Assembly (NCBI GenBank): GCA_946122785.1
Contig: CAMGYJ010000009.1
Coordinates: 11,500,937 to 11,564,936, forward strand
Reading direction: 5' to 3'
DNA: 64,000 nucleotides
Origin: Linum tenue
Lineage: Eukaryota > Streptophyta > Magnoliopsida > Malpighiales > Linaceae
Shown here: positions 1-12,409 of the stretch, in pieces
How the letters are laid out: each line of letters begins with the position of its first letter
Position numbering within the stretch: the first letter of the stretch is position 1
The notes under the pieces: model-generated
What the model was told of the DNA's origin: nothing
Databases searched by the model: none
What the model saw: the letters and a program-made list of their open reading frames with translations, nothing else
Translations under genes and position numbers: made by a program

Positions 1-1230
1 GAATGGCTGTCTTCACATTGTTTCTGCAGCAGTCTTTTCCCTCTCCTCTCTTAGACTCTGTTTTGTTGAGTTATAACTCACACTCCAAGTGCATCAAAAT
101 AGAGTTTCTTTTGGTAAATCTCATTTTAGCGGTGTTTTTGCTCTTGATTGATAATATCCCCGCTTTCTTTTATCTGGCAGGGTTTCAAACTTACTAAGCA
201 AAGTATGTGGCGATCTACCCTCAACTGGAATGCTATTTCTGCAAACCGGCATCCTGGTGCTGGATACATGTCTAATCAACAAAGCCTTGGCCTACAGCTA
301 GCCCAGCTTAGTCGAGATGCCTCTGCTGCTGTGAGTCATTTTCTGATCTTTTGCTATTTGTTTCTTTTTGAAGTCTATTTCTGGACTTTCAAGCCTTGTT
401 TATTCCGTTTGATTCATGCAATTTTGGTCCGCTTTTCTTCAGGGAGCAGCACGTCGTGTTACCAAACAAAAGACGAATGTGGAGATTGAGTCAGTTGGGG
501 CCTCTGGGAAAACCGAAGTGAACAAATTGAAAAAGTATTTCAGACTGGAGGTAAATCATTCCTACCCACTGTCACAGTTATAGTTTTGAGCGGCTTTAGT
601 GGTTAGAGACGGCTTTCCATATCGTTTGCTTCAACCACTGATTCAAAGAATTACCTGCTTTGCTTGCTGTCAGTTTATGGAGAAGGAGCTAGAAGACACA
701 GACGAGGACCTGGACTTCAGGGCCCTTGAAAACGGATTCGTAAGTCACTTTTTTCCTTCGTTCACTTTTTATTTCCGTGATTGGTATTCCTAGTACTGGT
801 TCACGGCTCATTTGATAATCTCTGGAGCGTTTGTTGGTTGGTGTGTGACTTTTGCTGGCATGTGAATTTATCATTAAAACAAGATTGTTATAGATTGAAC
901 CATACCACTTTCCAAAAGTTTATGTACATGATTTTGATGTGTCACTCACTCACTCTCACCCCATTTTTATGCTCCCAACCTTAACATGCTGAACCACCTT
1001 TCATATGTCACCTAAAACATCAAGAACTGTCTGGGCAACTGCAATAGTCATCAAGGCATTCAATCTGAACATGGAGCTAGGGTTTCCTAACCTTCATAAC
1101 TAAACTGCATTGTCCATCTTTCACTTACCAGATTGCAGTAACTCCCCTCTCACTCTCACCCCACATTGAACCCGAAATGCAAACAGCAGCCTCGGAATGG
1201 ATCTCTTCTTCACTTCAAGAGAGCCAATAG
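1..1230 (+). CDS. SurE-like 5'-nucleotidase (survival protein E family), 3' part
   Basis: Only the last four coding exons lie in the window: 181-330, 443-550, 674-739 and 1132-1230 (stop TAG at 1228-1230). All are in phase 0 with GT/AG borders; bases 1-180 are intron. The joined C-terminal part contains GFKLTKQSMWRSTLNW, SNQQSLGLQLAQLSRDASAAG, then EDLDFRALENGF joined to IAVTPLSLSP. This matches the C-terminal half of plant SurE proteins (At4g14930 type), where the segment ending in a VTPL-like motif closes the SurE fold. Family members are metal-dependent phosphatases that act on nucleoside 5'-monophosphates. The metal-binding N-terminal motifs (DDG, NxG) lie upstream of the window, so activity cannot be judged here. 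The last exon is short and follows a 392-bp intron, so it is easy to miss. The family call is firm; substrate and compartment are not shown by this part. Confidence 0.88.
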
Positions 1231-1983
1231 GAAAACAAAAAGGGGGCTTCTTCTACTACAGATACCAGTCAACTATTTACATCATCAGACTATTTTTGTA
1301 CACATTGACAGGTTATATTCATTTGCTATTTCCCAATTCTTTCCCACTCTGGTTTTTTTTCCTTCTTTTCCCCCTCCATTTTGATGGAATCTTGGGTCTG
1401 GCTTGTTCTTGTGTAGCTTTTCTTCTTCTTCCTCCTGGGATACTAGTGTAACTCAAAACTGCGGTGGCAGGGGTCTTAATTATATGCCCCCTTCCTGCAA
1501 TGGCCCTCTTTCATCTGTTTTTTGTATTTATTTTGGTTTCTTGATATGTATTTGATCAAATCTTGTATCAGATTCTGGCTTTTAGAGTCCATGTATTCAA
1601 GTCTTCAAGTTGGTGGTATCCATTGCTATTCCTTGGTTTTTCATGATTACATAAAGGCTGGAGCTGCCAAGTCCTTTTCAAGTAAAAGGGTTTGATTCCT
1701 CACTCCCCAAATCATTTCCTTGCTCGTTCATAAAGGGAAGAAATGATGGAGCCTTTCCTTCGATGTTATGGTCCACAACAACATGACAACAATAATGCTG
1801 CTCGTACCCTTTTTTGTTGGATTGAAATCCAAGGCAAAGTGGCGAACTCAGTTTCACAATTGAATAAAATATCACTTTTTGAAAATACATTATATATCAC
1901 TGACACTGTGACACATGACAGTCACGTGCATCTACATATAATGTTCATCCTTTTTTTTCTAAAAGCACGTCGAGTTTGTCTTC
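1231..1983. other. SurE 3' UTR and intergenic DNA
   Basis: Downstream of the SurE stop lies T-rich DNA typical of a plant 3' UTR (about 1231-1600), then unannotated sequence up to the MITE at 1993. No open frame here has recognisable coding content. Confidence 0.5.
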
Positions 1984-1992
1984 GTTGAATAG

Positions 1993-2376
1993 CAAGGTTG
2001 TCAAATCGGTTTATACCGTTGTGTCGGTTTGGCAAGTGGAATGGTATGACCAGTGGTATAACCAGTTTGTGCCGATTCATGCCGGTTTAAAAAAATGTGA
2101 AAACTATTAATATCCAATGTATCTAATCATATATAAAATATATTTGTGGACAATTTAGTTACAATCCAACAAATATCATCAACTTTTAACTATTACATTC
2201 ATAAAATGAATAATAAATTAATTTTTTTATTCATTAAATTCATTAAAATAATGTCATTTTACTTGGAATGCGTAAGTCGATCATACCGGTCATACCAGTG
2301 GTGTCATGCCGGTTTCATGACCGACACAGGTTGAACCAGGTTCAACCGGGTGGCATGCCACCGGCATGACAACAAT
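1993..2376 (+). mobile_element. CCGGT-family MULE-type MITE, copy 1
   Basis: A 384-bp non-autonomous element. It starts CAAGGTTGTCAAATCGGT and ends CACCGGCATGACAACAAT, giving imperfect terminal inverted repeats (rTTGTCA-x-CCGGT). It is flanked by 9-bp duplications, GTTGAATAG at 1984-1992 and GTTGGATAG at 2377-2385 (8 of 9 match). The ends are dense in CCGGT/ACCGG and the centre is AT-rich. A 9-bp duplication is typical of Mutator-like transposons. An inverted close relative lies at 35632-36014. No coding capacity. Confidence 0.8.
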
Positions 2377-2385
2377 GTTGGATAG

Positions 2386-3599
2386 GCATGTGTAATGTGT
2401 TGCACAATGCATGTTTTTCGTGGTAGCGCATATTTTATAGATAGAATATGAAGAATTTATGTAATGTCGTATTTTGCACGAATTGTGATTAGAATATATT
2501 TGTGCAGAAAATAATAAAAACACAAGTAAATATGAAAATTACAGAGTTGTCCTATTCATCTTATATAGAGAAATATAAAGTGGGAGGAGTGCTAATATAG
2601 AAAATACTGGTATCCGAATTCAATATGTGTTAATATAGTGAATCATTTTTTTTACATATAATTTCTAAAAATATCGATAAATACTACATTTAGTACTTAA
2701 AACTTTCTCTTTCTCTCTTAAATTTTGTTATCTAAGCTTTTTAAAATTTACAAACATGTTAATCTTTTTAATACCTACACTGAAGGAATGCGAGCGTGCT
2801 GATGCCAAGAAACTGTTGTCGCACACTTGCATTCCTAAGGTCGCTCTACATCAAGAGCATGTGATACAAACCTTTTCGGCCCGTCCCACCTTCGACGATC
2901 AAGTTAGAGAGAAATTAAGAGTACAACTTTTAGTGCAAGAGCGTTAATAGGCGTGTCAGATAGACAATTGACCATCCAAGCCACCTCAATAACCAAGAAT
3001 GATCACGCTTTGATCATGAGACCATGATTCATCCACCAAGCTCGAGATCCTGTCATTAAAAATAACTAATAGCCTGTCAGATAGACACATGATCATCCAA
3101 GCCACCTCAATAGCCTAGGAGAGGGAGTGATTATAAGGTGTGTTCCATTGTCTTAAGACTAACTAAGATTTATCCTTTAGGGCAAGGGCTTTATCTTCTA
3201 AAATCCAAGAATATTTGTCGGGGAAGACAAAGGGCGGCGGCGACAAGGAGCAGAAGGAGGCGGCGACCTGGAGCAGAGGGCGATGCCGGCTCGTCGGGGA
3301 AGACAGACGAGAGAGGGAAGCTCGCCAATGTTGGTAGTTCAGGGTTTATGTTTTTTTTTTCTTAATTTGGGGTCAAAATTGTCCATTTAATATAGTTTAG
3401 GGCGATTTATTTAAAAATTTAGAGCGTCGTAGAAGTTCAGATTTTTTTTTCACGAATACATCCATTAAATTTGAATTCGGAAAAAACTTACCAACATGAT
3501 CCATTGCCATCTCTACCCTCTAGGTCCATATGTGATATGAGTCATATGACTGTAGCTCTCTCTCTTAGAAAGCAAGAAAGGGAAACAGAAGTAGATTTG
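2386..3599. other. Intergenic DNA with a short direct repeat
   Basis: AT-rich spacer. A segment of about 46 bp (GTCAGATAGACA followed by CATCCAAGCCACCTCAATA) occurs near 2955 and again near 3075. A GC-rich patch at about 3220-3320 is rich in GGCGGCGAC and could be captured coding DNA, but I recognise no protein in it. Confidence 0.35.
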
Positions 3600-3606
3600 G
3601 GACCAA

Positions 3607-3723
3607 TGGGCTAAAAAGCCCATATTAGGCCCAACGAACATCAAACGCTCTCACTTCGAGTCTCTTGCTCGTATCGAATTCACTCAATCGCCAATTCCCA
3701 AATTCCGCCATCGCTAGGGTTTT
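3607..3723 (+). promoter_or_regulatory. Site II / telo-box promoter of bL34m
   Basis: Upstream of the bL34m start codon are three site II-type motifs: TGGGCT at 3607-3612, GCCCAT at 3618-3623 and GGCCCA at 3628-3633. A telo-box-like TAGGGTTTTA follows at 3714-3723. This pairing is the known promoter signature of plant ribosomal-protein and mitochondrial-biogenesis genes and fits the product encoded downstream. Confidence 0.65.
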
Positions 3724-3765
3724 AGCCAGCCGGACTGAACATCGAGGGATTCTTCCCCGCAAGAA

Positions 3766-5054
3766 ATGTCGTCGAAAGCCTTGGCCCAGAATGGAGCTTC
3801 GCTGATCAGCCGACTGTTCCGGTCAAATCCGATTCTCCACCAGCAAATTCCTATCTTGCCGAATCACCATCAACTTCTTCAAGCTGCGCCTCACGCCCTG
3901 CGAATCACACCGCAGCTATTCCCTTCTCTGCACAAATTTCCGGCTCCTGAACATTCGCCCCAGATCGACGACTTCAATTCGATCCGGAGACTAGCAAATG
4001 AAGGGTTCCTGAATCCTTGCGGCCTTCCCTCGCTTGAGTTCTTTTTGCCCGAAGGTGCTCGCTCCTTTCCCTCTCTCTCCCTCCACCGCTCATTGGTTTG
4101 TTTGTGATGACGCGGAGAACTGTTAATTTTTCTGCAATGAATTCAAGAGGATCATAGAAAGCTATGAGCTTGAGATGAGCTGCTTGATTGGTTTTAGTAT
4201 TGTCAAAGCTTGTGGGGGAGAGTTACATCCTTCCAGTTTAGTCGCCAGTGCTGAAATGAAGAATGGTCAAAGGAAGGGAAATTGGATCAGTTTATTGCCT
4301 GTTTGGGAGCATTTACTGGAGTTTTATTCCCTTTTGTTATTTTTCCATACTATCAGTTCACTGGCACTAGATGAGAGAAGATAGTTGATCTACAGAGCAG
4401 TCTCTGCTTTTATCAGCTGAGGCTGTGTTCATCTAAATCGTTCTTATAACCCCCCCGTCTCATCGAGTAATCTATCATGGGTTTGAGTGTAGTAAACCTT
4501 CGTCTGTGAGGTTGTTGTAGCCAGGTTCCTTTGTCTGTCCTCCGCAATGATATATGATGTTGTAATGTGTTCAATGATGTAGAATCAACAGGTTTTCGTC
4601 TTTACCGTTTTGATCCCTGCATGATTTGTTTGCTTCTACTGTACATACAGGCGATTCGTCTGATGAAATGCTGTTGTTTCCGAAAAGGACATTCCAACCT
4701 AGCACCCTCAGGCGTAAAAGAAACCATGGATTCTTTGCACGGTATTCCTCCCCTCGACTTGTCTAAGAAACTTGGGAATTCTAGTGTTCGCAAATGTTCT
4801 CGTGCTTCCTTTTTGCTGACTGCATGAACATAATCCACATATAAACTTGGTTATAGCCGAAGTATTGTCGGTTGCTTGCATTCACTGTAATAAGCATAAA
4901 TGCAAGTTCGTGGTGTATGTTCAGAACCATTGCACTCAGCATCATACTATCATGGTTAACATTGTCTTGGTTCATGGACAGCAAGGCAACCAAAGGTGGT
5001 AGGAAAGTCATTGCGCGAAGAGTAGCGAAAGGGCGATTCAGAATTACTGCCTGA
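3766..5054 (+). CDS. MRPL34: Mitochondrial large-subunit ribosomal protein bL34m
   Basis: Three coding exons: 3766-4054, 4651-4741 and 4982-5054 (453 nt, 150 residues, stop TGA 5052-5054). The first exon encodes a basic, Ser/Leu/Pro-rich N-terminal extension starting MSSKALAQNGASLISRLF, suited to a mitochondrial presequence. The ribosomal domain occupies about the last 48 residues: FPKRTFQPSTLRRKRNHGF in exon 2, then R-KATKGGRKVIARRVAKGRF in exon 3. This is the complete bL34 signature, which binds 23S rRNA near the exit tunnel. The introns (596 and 240 bp) split the arginine codon inside the FFARKA motif. The start is the first ATG downstream of the site II/telo-box leader. A mitochondrial destination is favoured over plastid because the core resembles the plant mitochondrial form; this is inference. 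Confidence 0.9.
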
Positions 5055-5682
5055 TTGATCGATGGAACTTGTGCAATAAGGATAGAGGGGTTAGAGTTCG
5101 TCTGTAGCACAAAGGACCGGCGGCAAAAGGAGGTCATTGTTCCCCTTGGCATATCCCCTGTTTATGGGATGAATTTCATTGAGTTTTTAGAAAAGCTAGA
5201 ATCAATTTTCTTTTTCTCACGACTAGGCTGCTGTATAAATATTACTGGTGTGCTTGAATTGGGCGAAGAAGGTTTCATAATTTCTTCTGTGTCGCTCTCT
5301 ATTTGCTGTTTGCATTTGCAATGTTAAGAAGTGCACCGCACCAATACAAAGAAGTGCCCCATTTTACGAAACCCATCCTTCTACTGATTTTCCTTATTTC
5401 CTTCATTACAATTTTGTTTTGTGCACCCAACTTTACAAAACATTTTCAAACTCGAGGCACCTCAATCTCAAAAACAAAATTTTCAATAAGAACATGATTC
5501 TTATTGATTGAGTAGTGAGATTTGAAAGACCCTTATGGAATATGTTTGTGGTTACCTACGTCCTACTGGATATATTCGAACCTCCCTATATCTATAGCGA
5601 ATCAGAGGTTGCCGGAGAGAAAGAGTGAGGGAGGGAGGAAGGCGGTTGGGAAGTGTGTTGATGGGGATGGAGAATAGGACTG
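5055..5682. other. bL34m 3' flank, no gene seen
   Basis: Probable 3' UTR followed by spacer. No coding, RNA or repeat signal that I can support. Confidence 0.4.
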
Positions 5683-6354
5683 CAGGGCTGCAAATGAGCC
5701 GAGCCGAGTCGAGTTTTACCCCAGTTTGAGCTCGGCTCGTTTACAAACGAGTCGAGCTCGAGTTCAGCTTGTTATTAACGAGCCGAGTCGAGTCGAGCTC
5801 AAACTAGCTTGTTTACTAAAATTTTGGCTTTTATTTGGCACTTCATTTTGTATATCATGGTACATATGTATTATTTTGTTAGCTAATCTCATATTATACT
5901 TTGTTGGTATCATATATAATTTAGTTAATGATTTTTAACTACTCCATATAATGTTATTTCATAGTATCGAAGCAATCTATGATACATAATTTCTTTTTAA
6001 AGTAGAAAATAGGATATATTTGCTCACATACTCAACGTGTTAAATTTTATATATGGTGAGATAGATAATTTAACAACCATATGAATTAAAATCATAAGAT
6101 ATAGATTGATTTGTCCATAAGTCGGTAATCGAGTTGGCTCTAGCCACATGTTGAGACATATCATTAGCTCTAAACGAGCCAGCTCACGAGTTTAGCTCAA
6201 CAAGCCACCGAGTCGAGCTAGCTCGCGAGCTTCACGAGTTGAACAAAGTTTAGCTCATGTTCGGCTCGTTTATTAACGAGCCGAGTTTCGAACGAGCTTT
6301 TCTCGAGTCGAACGCCGAGCCGCTCGCGAGCAGCTCGGCTCATTTGCAGCCCTG
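5683..6354 (+). mobile_element. hAT-like MITE with GAGCCGAG-rich ends, full copy
   Basis: A 672-bp element with matching ends: CAGGGCTGCAAATGAGCCGA at the left and its reverse complement, TCGGCTCATTTGCAGCCCTG, at the right. The outer ~200 bp on each side are packed with GAGCCGAG/CTCGGCTC repeats; the middle is AT-rich and noncoding. A CAGGG start is typical of hAT elements, but I do not see a matching 8-bp target duplication, so the superfamily call is tentative. A related left half lies at 38868-39248. Confidence 0.7.
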
Positions 6355-6521
6355 TGTTGTAGTGTTTGAGTATAATATACATAAATTATAAAGTGTTCTA
6401 TTTTTTCTGTTTCCAGAATTGTTTTTCATCTAATTTTTATTGTCAATTTAAAAATAGGATAAAATAGAGATAGTGAGTAGTATAGATTTTGGCAGCCAGC
6501 TAACTCATTCCCCTTCCAAAT

Positions 6522-6870
6522 GGATAAATGCCACATTTGGTCACTGATATTACTAAATCGTGTCATGTTTAGTCATTTAAAAAGTTCAATATCAATTTTG
6601 GTCATTCGAATTACTGGAACAAGTCACATTTAGTCACTCTATGGAGTTGGACGGAAACTAACGGGAAAGTGACTATATGTGACCTGTTTCAGTAATTCTG
6701 AGTGACTAAATGTGACGTGTTCAGTATTTCGAGTGACTGGAGTTAGACGGAGGCTACCAGGATAGTGACTAAATGTGACCTGTTTCAGTAATTCGAGTGA
6801 CCAAAATTGATATTAAAATTTTCTAGTTAGTGTTTGACACGATTTAGTGAGCAAAATGTGGCATTTACCC
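6522..6870. mobile_element. MITE with GGrTAAATGCCACATTT ends
   Basis: The left end GGATAAATGCCACATTTGGT and the right end, whose reverse complement is GGGTAAATGCCACATTTTGC, form inverted repeats of about 40 bp that both continue into TAAATCGTGTCA after a small indel. The interior holds three diverged copies of AGTGACTAAATGTGACCTG alternating with TTTCAGTAATTC. No clear target duplication and no coding capacity. Confidence 0.6.
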
Positions 6871-7150
6871 TAAACTGAATTCATAACCAACTTTACTTTA
6901 CTAGACACAAGACATGTTCATTAGTCATTACATTATAGAGCTACACTAGACAAGCGTCCCATCCCACAAGTTATTAGCCAATTTCGTCACAATTTTCAGC
7001 CATTTCAGAACCACCATTACACGACACGAATGTTTCCTTTCCATGCATACAACCAGAAGTTGAACTCTTTCTACTTTTAGCTTAACAGCAGCAGACCAGC
7101 CAAACAGCTTCTTCATCCCGAATTCCTTGAACTATGATCCAAATCGGATC

Positions 7151-9526
7151 TCATGATACGGTCTTCTTGCCCTGCGGCATTGGAGGGTAAACATCTCTGG
7201 ACAGTGGCATTGATCTCATACAGTACAACTCATCATCCTCCTCTTCCTCCTCCTCAATCAACTGGTTTCTCTGAAGACCTACATTGCTGCAATGCCTACT
7301 CCAAGTAACCGCCTTCTGTTGTTTCGCCTTGGTTGATTCTGTGAGGCTCATGTAGCTCGGCTGCTGCTGCTTCTCACAACAACTCTGCTGCTCTTGATCA
7401 ATAGATGTAGATGAATTTGTCGAGAGGAAGCTGGTTTCCTCGTAGAGTGTCTCGGAACTCATGGTTGAAGATGAGCCATTAGTACCATGATTATGATGAT
7501 GAACCACCATGGATGGTGTTGGTTTGGCTGAGACTCGAGTGCTCATATTGTTCTTCCTCACCTTGACCGACGAGGAAGAAGCCGGCTCATGGTGCTTAAG
7601 TTTTGAGGAGCAAGTTGATGTGTACATGTTGTCAGCACTTTTTCTTGACAAGAGAGGAGGTTGTGGTGGTGGTGGTTGCGTTGGAGAGATCTCTAGTGAA
7701 TCAGCTCTTGCATGGCTGTGGCTGCTGCTTTCCTCCATCAACCTGCTCTCCCATGGCTTTGCTGCCATCCAACGGTCGAGCCAGCTCCATCCGAGTGGGT
7801 TGTATTCATCCCCCTTCTGATGATGCTTGGGAGGAACAATTGGTTGCTGCTTAGAATTGTTGCTAGTCTTCCTACCCGGGCTTGGACATGCTTTCACAGC
7901 CTGCAACTAACATCGAAAAGATTGAAATGTTCAAGCCAATAACCATATATGGAGTAAAAAATCATAAAGTTATAAATCTACATAGCAAATCGACAAATTG
8001 GGTAAAAGTTGAAGTATGAGGTAGCTACAATTTTAGATAGCATTCTACTTATTCGAGTCCACTATTCGAAATTTGCATAGGTTTCATCATCAAACACAAC
8101 TCCAAAGAAGGGATTTCGACTAGCATGATATCCTTGCAATTGGTTCTACCTGTTGAGATAGGGCATATGCAATGGCTCTTTCTCTCTTGATAGCTCCTTC
8201 TAGCCTCATTTGCAACTTCGTTCTCACTTGATCCACTGTTCCAGGACTGTTACACCAACGTTTCTGCAAATTTTCGGGGACCAAACAAGATAGCAATGTG
8301 AGGGTGACAGTTGATCCAAGAGTAATTATTTAGGTTTTATAATCCAAAATGTGTGGTCTTTATTAATTACCTCAGCTTGCTTAGTGGGATCAGCATGGTT
8401 CCTATAAGCATCCAGCATCTGCTGGACAGCTTGCCCTTCTGAGGATATTCTGACTGCAGTTGCCCGAACTCGAGCCTGAACTCGAACTAGAGCTTGCATA
8501 CACCTTAGTGTCACTACAGCTTGCTTTCGAACCTGCCTTCCGCGGAATATGGCTTGAATTCTCACCACTGCTCTTAAGGCCCTCAATGCCCTCCTTGCCT
8601 AAAAGATACCAATCAAGTTCACACAGTTAGAACTTGGATACAGCAAAATTTTCTGATTCCTTTAGAGGGAATTAAAATTTAGGAACAATTCCTTACTTTG
8701 TCAACCAAAAACCAGTAAAGACTTCAACTTTATGTTTCACGACACAGTAATTTCACTATTTTGGAAACCCAATACTCCATTAGAGCCCTAAAGTATAAAC
8801 ATGCAACCAAATTAGTGAAATTCTATAGGAAGGTTTAGGTCTAAGTGTCTAACCATACCACAGTCTAGATATTGTACTGAATTAGTAACTTGTCGGGAGC
8901 GATTTCCTAATTTGCATCATCAAAATCCAATTATGGACTTCAACATAGCCCTAACAAGCCCTGAAACCTCAAAGGACAATCCAGACAGAGAGTATCCAAG
9001 TTCCGAACTTTACACTAAATACTGAGAAATTGTGAGTTTACCAGCAAGCCTCGGAAGGCGGTTTGGATCCGGATGGCAGCCCATTCTTTCTTGACAGCGA
9101 TGAAGTCCCTAGCCGGAGCTCTGGCGACGGTGGCCATAGCGGCGGTGAAAGAGTCGTCGTTTGAGGAGCAAGTAAAGCTGTTGTACTCATCGGATTGAGC
9201 TACCACGTGGCCCCTTTTGAAGCCGTCGACCGAAGGAGAAGAAGAAGAGCAAGCGGAGGAAGCAGATGACGACGGATGATTAAACCCTTCGGATGAGCTT
9301 CTCCACAGCTTCCATTTCTTCTTCCCTCCTCCCTTCCCATCCCCTCCTCGTTTCTCCTGCACAGAAACAACATACATAAAAAAAATTACTTCTCCATTTC
9401 GTAATTTAAAACTGAGCTGAGAGATTGCTCTGTTTTTAGGAGGTAGGAGCTTACGAGGTCAGCGGCGGAAGAGGTGATCTTTTTGGGAGGGATCAGCGAT
9501 TTCAGCCATTTCCCTGAAGCGCCCAT
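7151..9526 (-). CDS. IQD: IQ67-domain (IQD) calmodulin-binding protein
   Basis: Five coding exons on the minus strand, all phase 0: 9526-9455, 9356-9042, 8598-8371, 8263-8150 and 7900-7151; 492 residues. The start [16 protein letters not shown] is the standard IQD N-terminus. The IQ67 domain spans about residues 115-180 with IQ motifs [28 protein letters not shown] and [11 protein letters not shown]. It is interrupted by the phase-0 intron that is diagnostic of the family. A conserved [20 protein letters not shown] block follows, then a long Ser/Gln-rich tail with an EEEEEEDDE patch near the end. IQD proteins bind calmodulin and act as scaffolds at microtubules, plasma membrane or nucleus; the target of this member cannot be read from sequence. 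Subgroup assignment is not attempted. Structure and family are clear. Confidence 0.93.
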
Positions 9527-9848
9527 TGCTTGGAAATGGATTGGCTTCCCGACGAATTGGCAAGCAAACCGGAGAGGAGAAGAGAAAGCCTGTGGGCGTG
9601 GGGTTATGGGGAGAAGAGAGAGAGAGAGAGAGAGAGACGCGTGTATGTTTGTGGGAGATCGAGACAAAAAAGGAAACGAGGATGGTTTACTAGTGGAAGA
9701 AAGAGAGAGGGGGGAGACAGAGATGACAATTCAGAATTTGAAATTTGAAATCTTGAATTGATAACGGATATATAGGAATTGGACTGTCTCTTTTTTTTTC
9801 TTTCTTTTTTCAATACAAGATATCAAACAAATATTTATAACCAAAATC
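9527..9848 (-). promoter_or_regulatory. IQD 5' leader and promoter with CT microsatellite
   Basis: Immediately upstream of the IQD start codon is a GAGA run on the given strand (about 9614-9639), read as a CT repeat in the gene's sense. CT-rich leaders are common in plant genes. A clear TATA element was not identified. Confidence 0.4.
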
Positions 9849-10195
9849 GTGATTGTTATGCAGGTGTTATACCGGTCGGTTGAACCTTGTTCAACTGATG
9901 TCGGTCATGAAATCGGCGTAATAATCATTAGTATGATTTGTATTGATCGATTTACGAATTCTAACCAAAATGATGTTCTGTCAATGAATTTAACTAATAA
10001 ATTTATTATTTATTCCATTAATTTAAAAGTCAAAATTTGATGTTATTTGCTCAATTATAGGTAAATTGTCATCAAATATGTTTTATATTAAATTCATTGC
10101 ATGTAATAATTTTTACATTTTTTTATTAAATCGACATAAACAGATACATCTACCACCGATCTTATTATTCCACTTGCCAACTGTAGACACCACAT
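9849..10195 (-). mobile_element. CCGGT-family MULE-type MITE, degraded copy
   Basis: Same internal order as the element at 35632-36014: ACCGGTCGGTTGAACCTTGT near the left, then GTCGGTCATGAAATCGG, AT-rich DNA, and TTCCACTTGCCAA near the right. It is strongly diverged, neither outer TTGTCA end is preserved, and I find no target duplication. Confidence 0.55.
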
Positions 10196-11968
10196 TTTGT
10201 CCAGATCGATACTTACAGTCATTTTTAAACTGCTATCTCTCAACAGTTGAATAAGGATTGTTCATGTTATACAAGGATTGTTCATGTTATACGACAATAC
10301 GATCTTCGGCTCAAGTTTTGTTCAAGATGAAGCATTCAAGATCTATGCACAAGAGGGTTGAATGCACAAGGAAAATACAAGATCGTGTTTTTGAAGATAT
10401 TAAAATTCGATACAATCATCGAAACTATTACAAAAGTTTATACACCTAAACATCGATCAAGTTTACAAATACGAAAGCTGAGAAGTACAAGCAATTGAAA
10501 AACCCACACCAGCAGCCTGCAAAACATAGAAAAATAGATCAGCTAATTCAGGCCTGAAATCCAAATACAGATGCAAAGCCCAAGTCAAAAGGCCCACAAT
10601 CTGAGCCCAAGTCGGTTCACAAGCCCACAGTCGGGTTCGGACCAACTCGGGCCAACCTTATCTAAACCAGTCTCTGCCCACCCTATCTACAACCGCCTCA
10701 CAATCAGCCACTCCCCAACACGTGGCATAAAATTTTGATATAAGAAGAGTTTTGGGGACGGTTTTTGGGGGAAACGGGCAAATAGGGGGAAAAGAAAGAA
10801 AACATCTCACAGATCAGAGAGTTCAATTTTTCCCTTTACTTTTTTGGTGAGATTAGAGCGAATTTGGCGAGAGTTTCACGTTGCTTCTAGTTACAAGTAG
10901 TGTAAGCAAACAAAGCAGAAGCAAGGCGTCTAGATCTGATCTGAGGTTAGTACCCTGTGTACTCTTTTTTTTTTTCTCTACTTGAGTAATGACATGAATC
11001 CATATTGCCATGTCTCTTCTAATTACTTCCATGAGCAGTTATTAGTACATAAATATGCGATGCACTGCTGCCATTTATTCGCATTTTGTCTCTATTTTAC
11101 TCCCTTACCATCATCTGTCTAATTAATTTCCCAGCTATTACTATGCATATTTGGTAAGCATGAATGCATGATAATTCCATTTTTACATTATTCCACAACG
11201 GTTTTTTTTAATTAATTCTAGCCTAGCTAAAAAATTTTAAATTAATTCTAGCCTAGCTAAAATCACAAGCAGCGGCTGTGATTATAAGAAGAAAATTGGT
11301 TTCGGAAAAAACGGGAGCCCCATTTCAAATTTCCTGCAACGATAGTGAAAGTATGGGATTTGAACCATGACCATTTTAAAGAAAAACAACATAACCAATC
11401 ACACTAAGTACATTTGTTGTATTTTTTTAAATTAAAAACATATAATAGCAGGGAGGAAAAAAAACTCTTCCCACATTTCAAATTCCTTGCTCCAGGAGCG
11501 TTTGTAGGAAGGGTAGAATAGGGAGTGTCAATTTTTTTCTCTTTCCTCTGTGGAACGGGTCAACTTACCGTACACATGCGGATTTAAACGGGTCCAGAAG
11601 TGTCAATTTTTTTCTTTAAGCCTTTTATTTCTCCCTGGTGATAAAATATATATGAAAAGGCAAAAACAATACTCATTTTTATTGCTAAAAATAAAAAATT
11701 TAACAATAAACTAATGCATGGTATCTAATGGGCTAACTGCTAACCATAAAATAAAAGAGTTGAATGGGTCTGACCTACACGGGATTTGGCCATCAAGTAA
11801 TACAAATGAACATCATTGGTTTGTCATTCTAAAACAAGCTATTTTCTCTGGCATAATATATATTATGCTATTATTTTATATCTTAGTGTCTAAAATATAA
11901 TGTATTTTAAAGTTATTCAATGGTTCAACCTCGACCAACCCAATTAGTCCAATTTTTATCATTTCAAA
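10196..11968. other. Gene-poor spacer with a promoter-like segment
   Basis: A G-box (ACACGTGGC, 10718-10726) is followed by a TATA-like GATATAAGAAG (10737-10747), a purine-rich stretch and a possible splice donor (CTGAG/GTTAGT near 10946). No coding exon follows within 1 kb. It may be a retroelement LTR or an orphaned leader. The rest is AT-rich with a short duplicated AATTAATTCTAGCCTAGCTAA near 11211 and 11240. Confidence 0.3.
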
Positions 11969-12409
11969 TAGGAATGACAATGGGGCATGTCCGGGGCGGG
12001 TATCTCGATACCCATACCCGCCCCATGGCAGGTCGGGTATTTTATCACGGGGCGCGGGTAGGGGCAGGTCGACCCGTTGGGTATGTAATTATGCGAAAAA
12101 TATTAGAAACATTCGTTATTTTCATTAAAAGACCAAGAAAGAAACCATAATATGATAAAATGTAGTTAAATTATTGAATAAATTGGGGTTTTCACTTATT
12201 TACAACTTTATTATAGCTAAAATATAATGTAATAAGAGGAAAATCCTAAGTAATTTGACTAAGATTATATGTAATATAGGCAAGAACGGGTCGAAAATGG
12301 GGCGGGTCAGGGCAGGTCGGGTTGATGAGAGGTACCCATGCCCGCCCCGCCCATTTAACGAGGTCAAACAGGTCGGGTAAATCGGGTCAGGTCAAAATTG
12401 TCATCCCTA
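11969..12409. mobile_element. MITE with TAGGrATGACAAT ends (hAT-like)
   Basis: The left end TAGGAATGACAATGGGGC and the right end, with reverse complement TAGGGATGACAATTTTGAC, frame a 441-bp segment. Both borders are rich in GGGGCGGGTA/TACCCGCCCC and the centre is AT-rich. The structure matches common noncoding hAT-like plant elements. No clear 8-bp target duplication, so boundaries are approximate. Confidence 0.55.

Noticed and set aside
7509..7942. Plus-strand frames over the IQD last exon
   Set aside because: Shadows of the minus-strand IQD coding exon.
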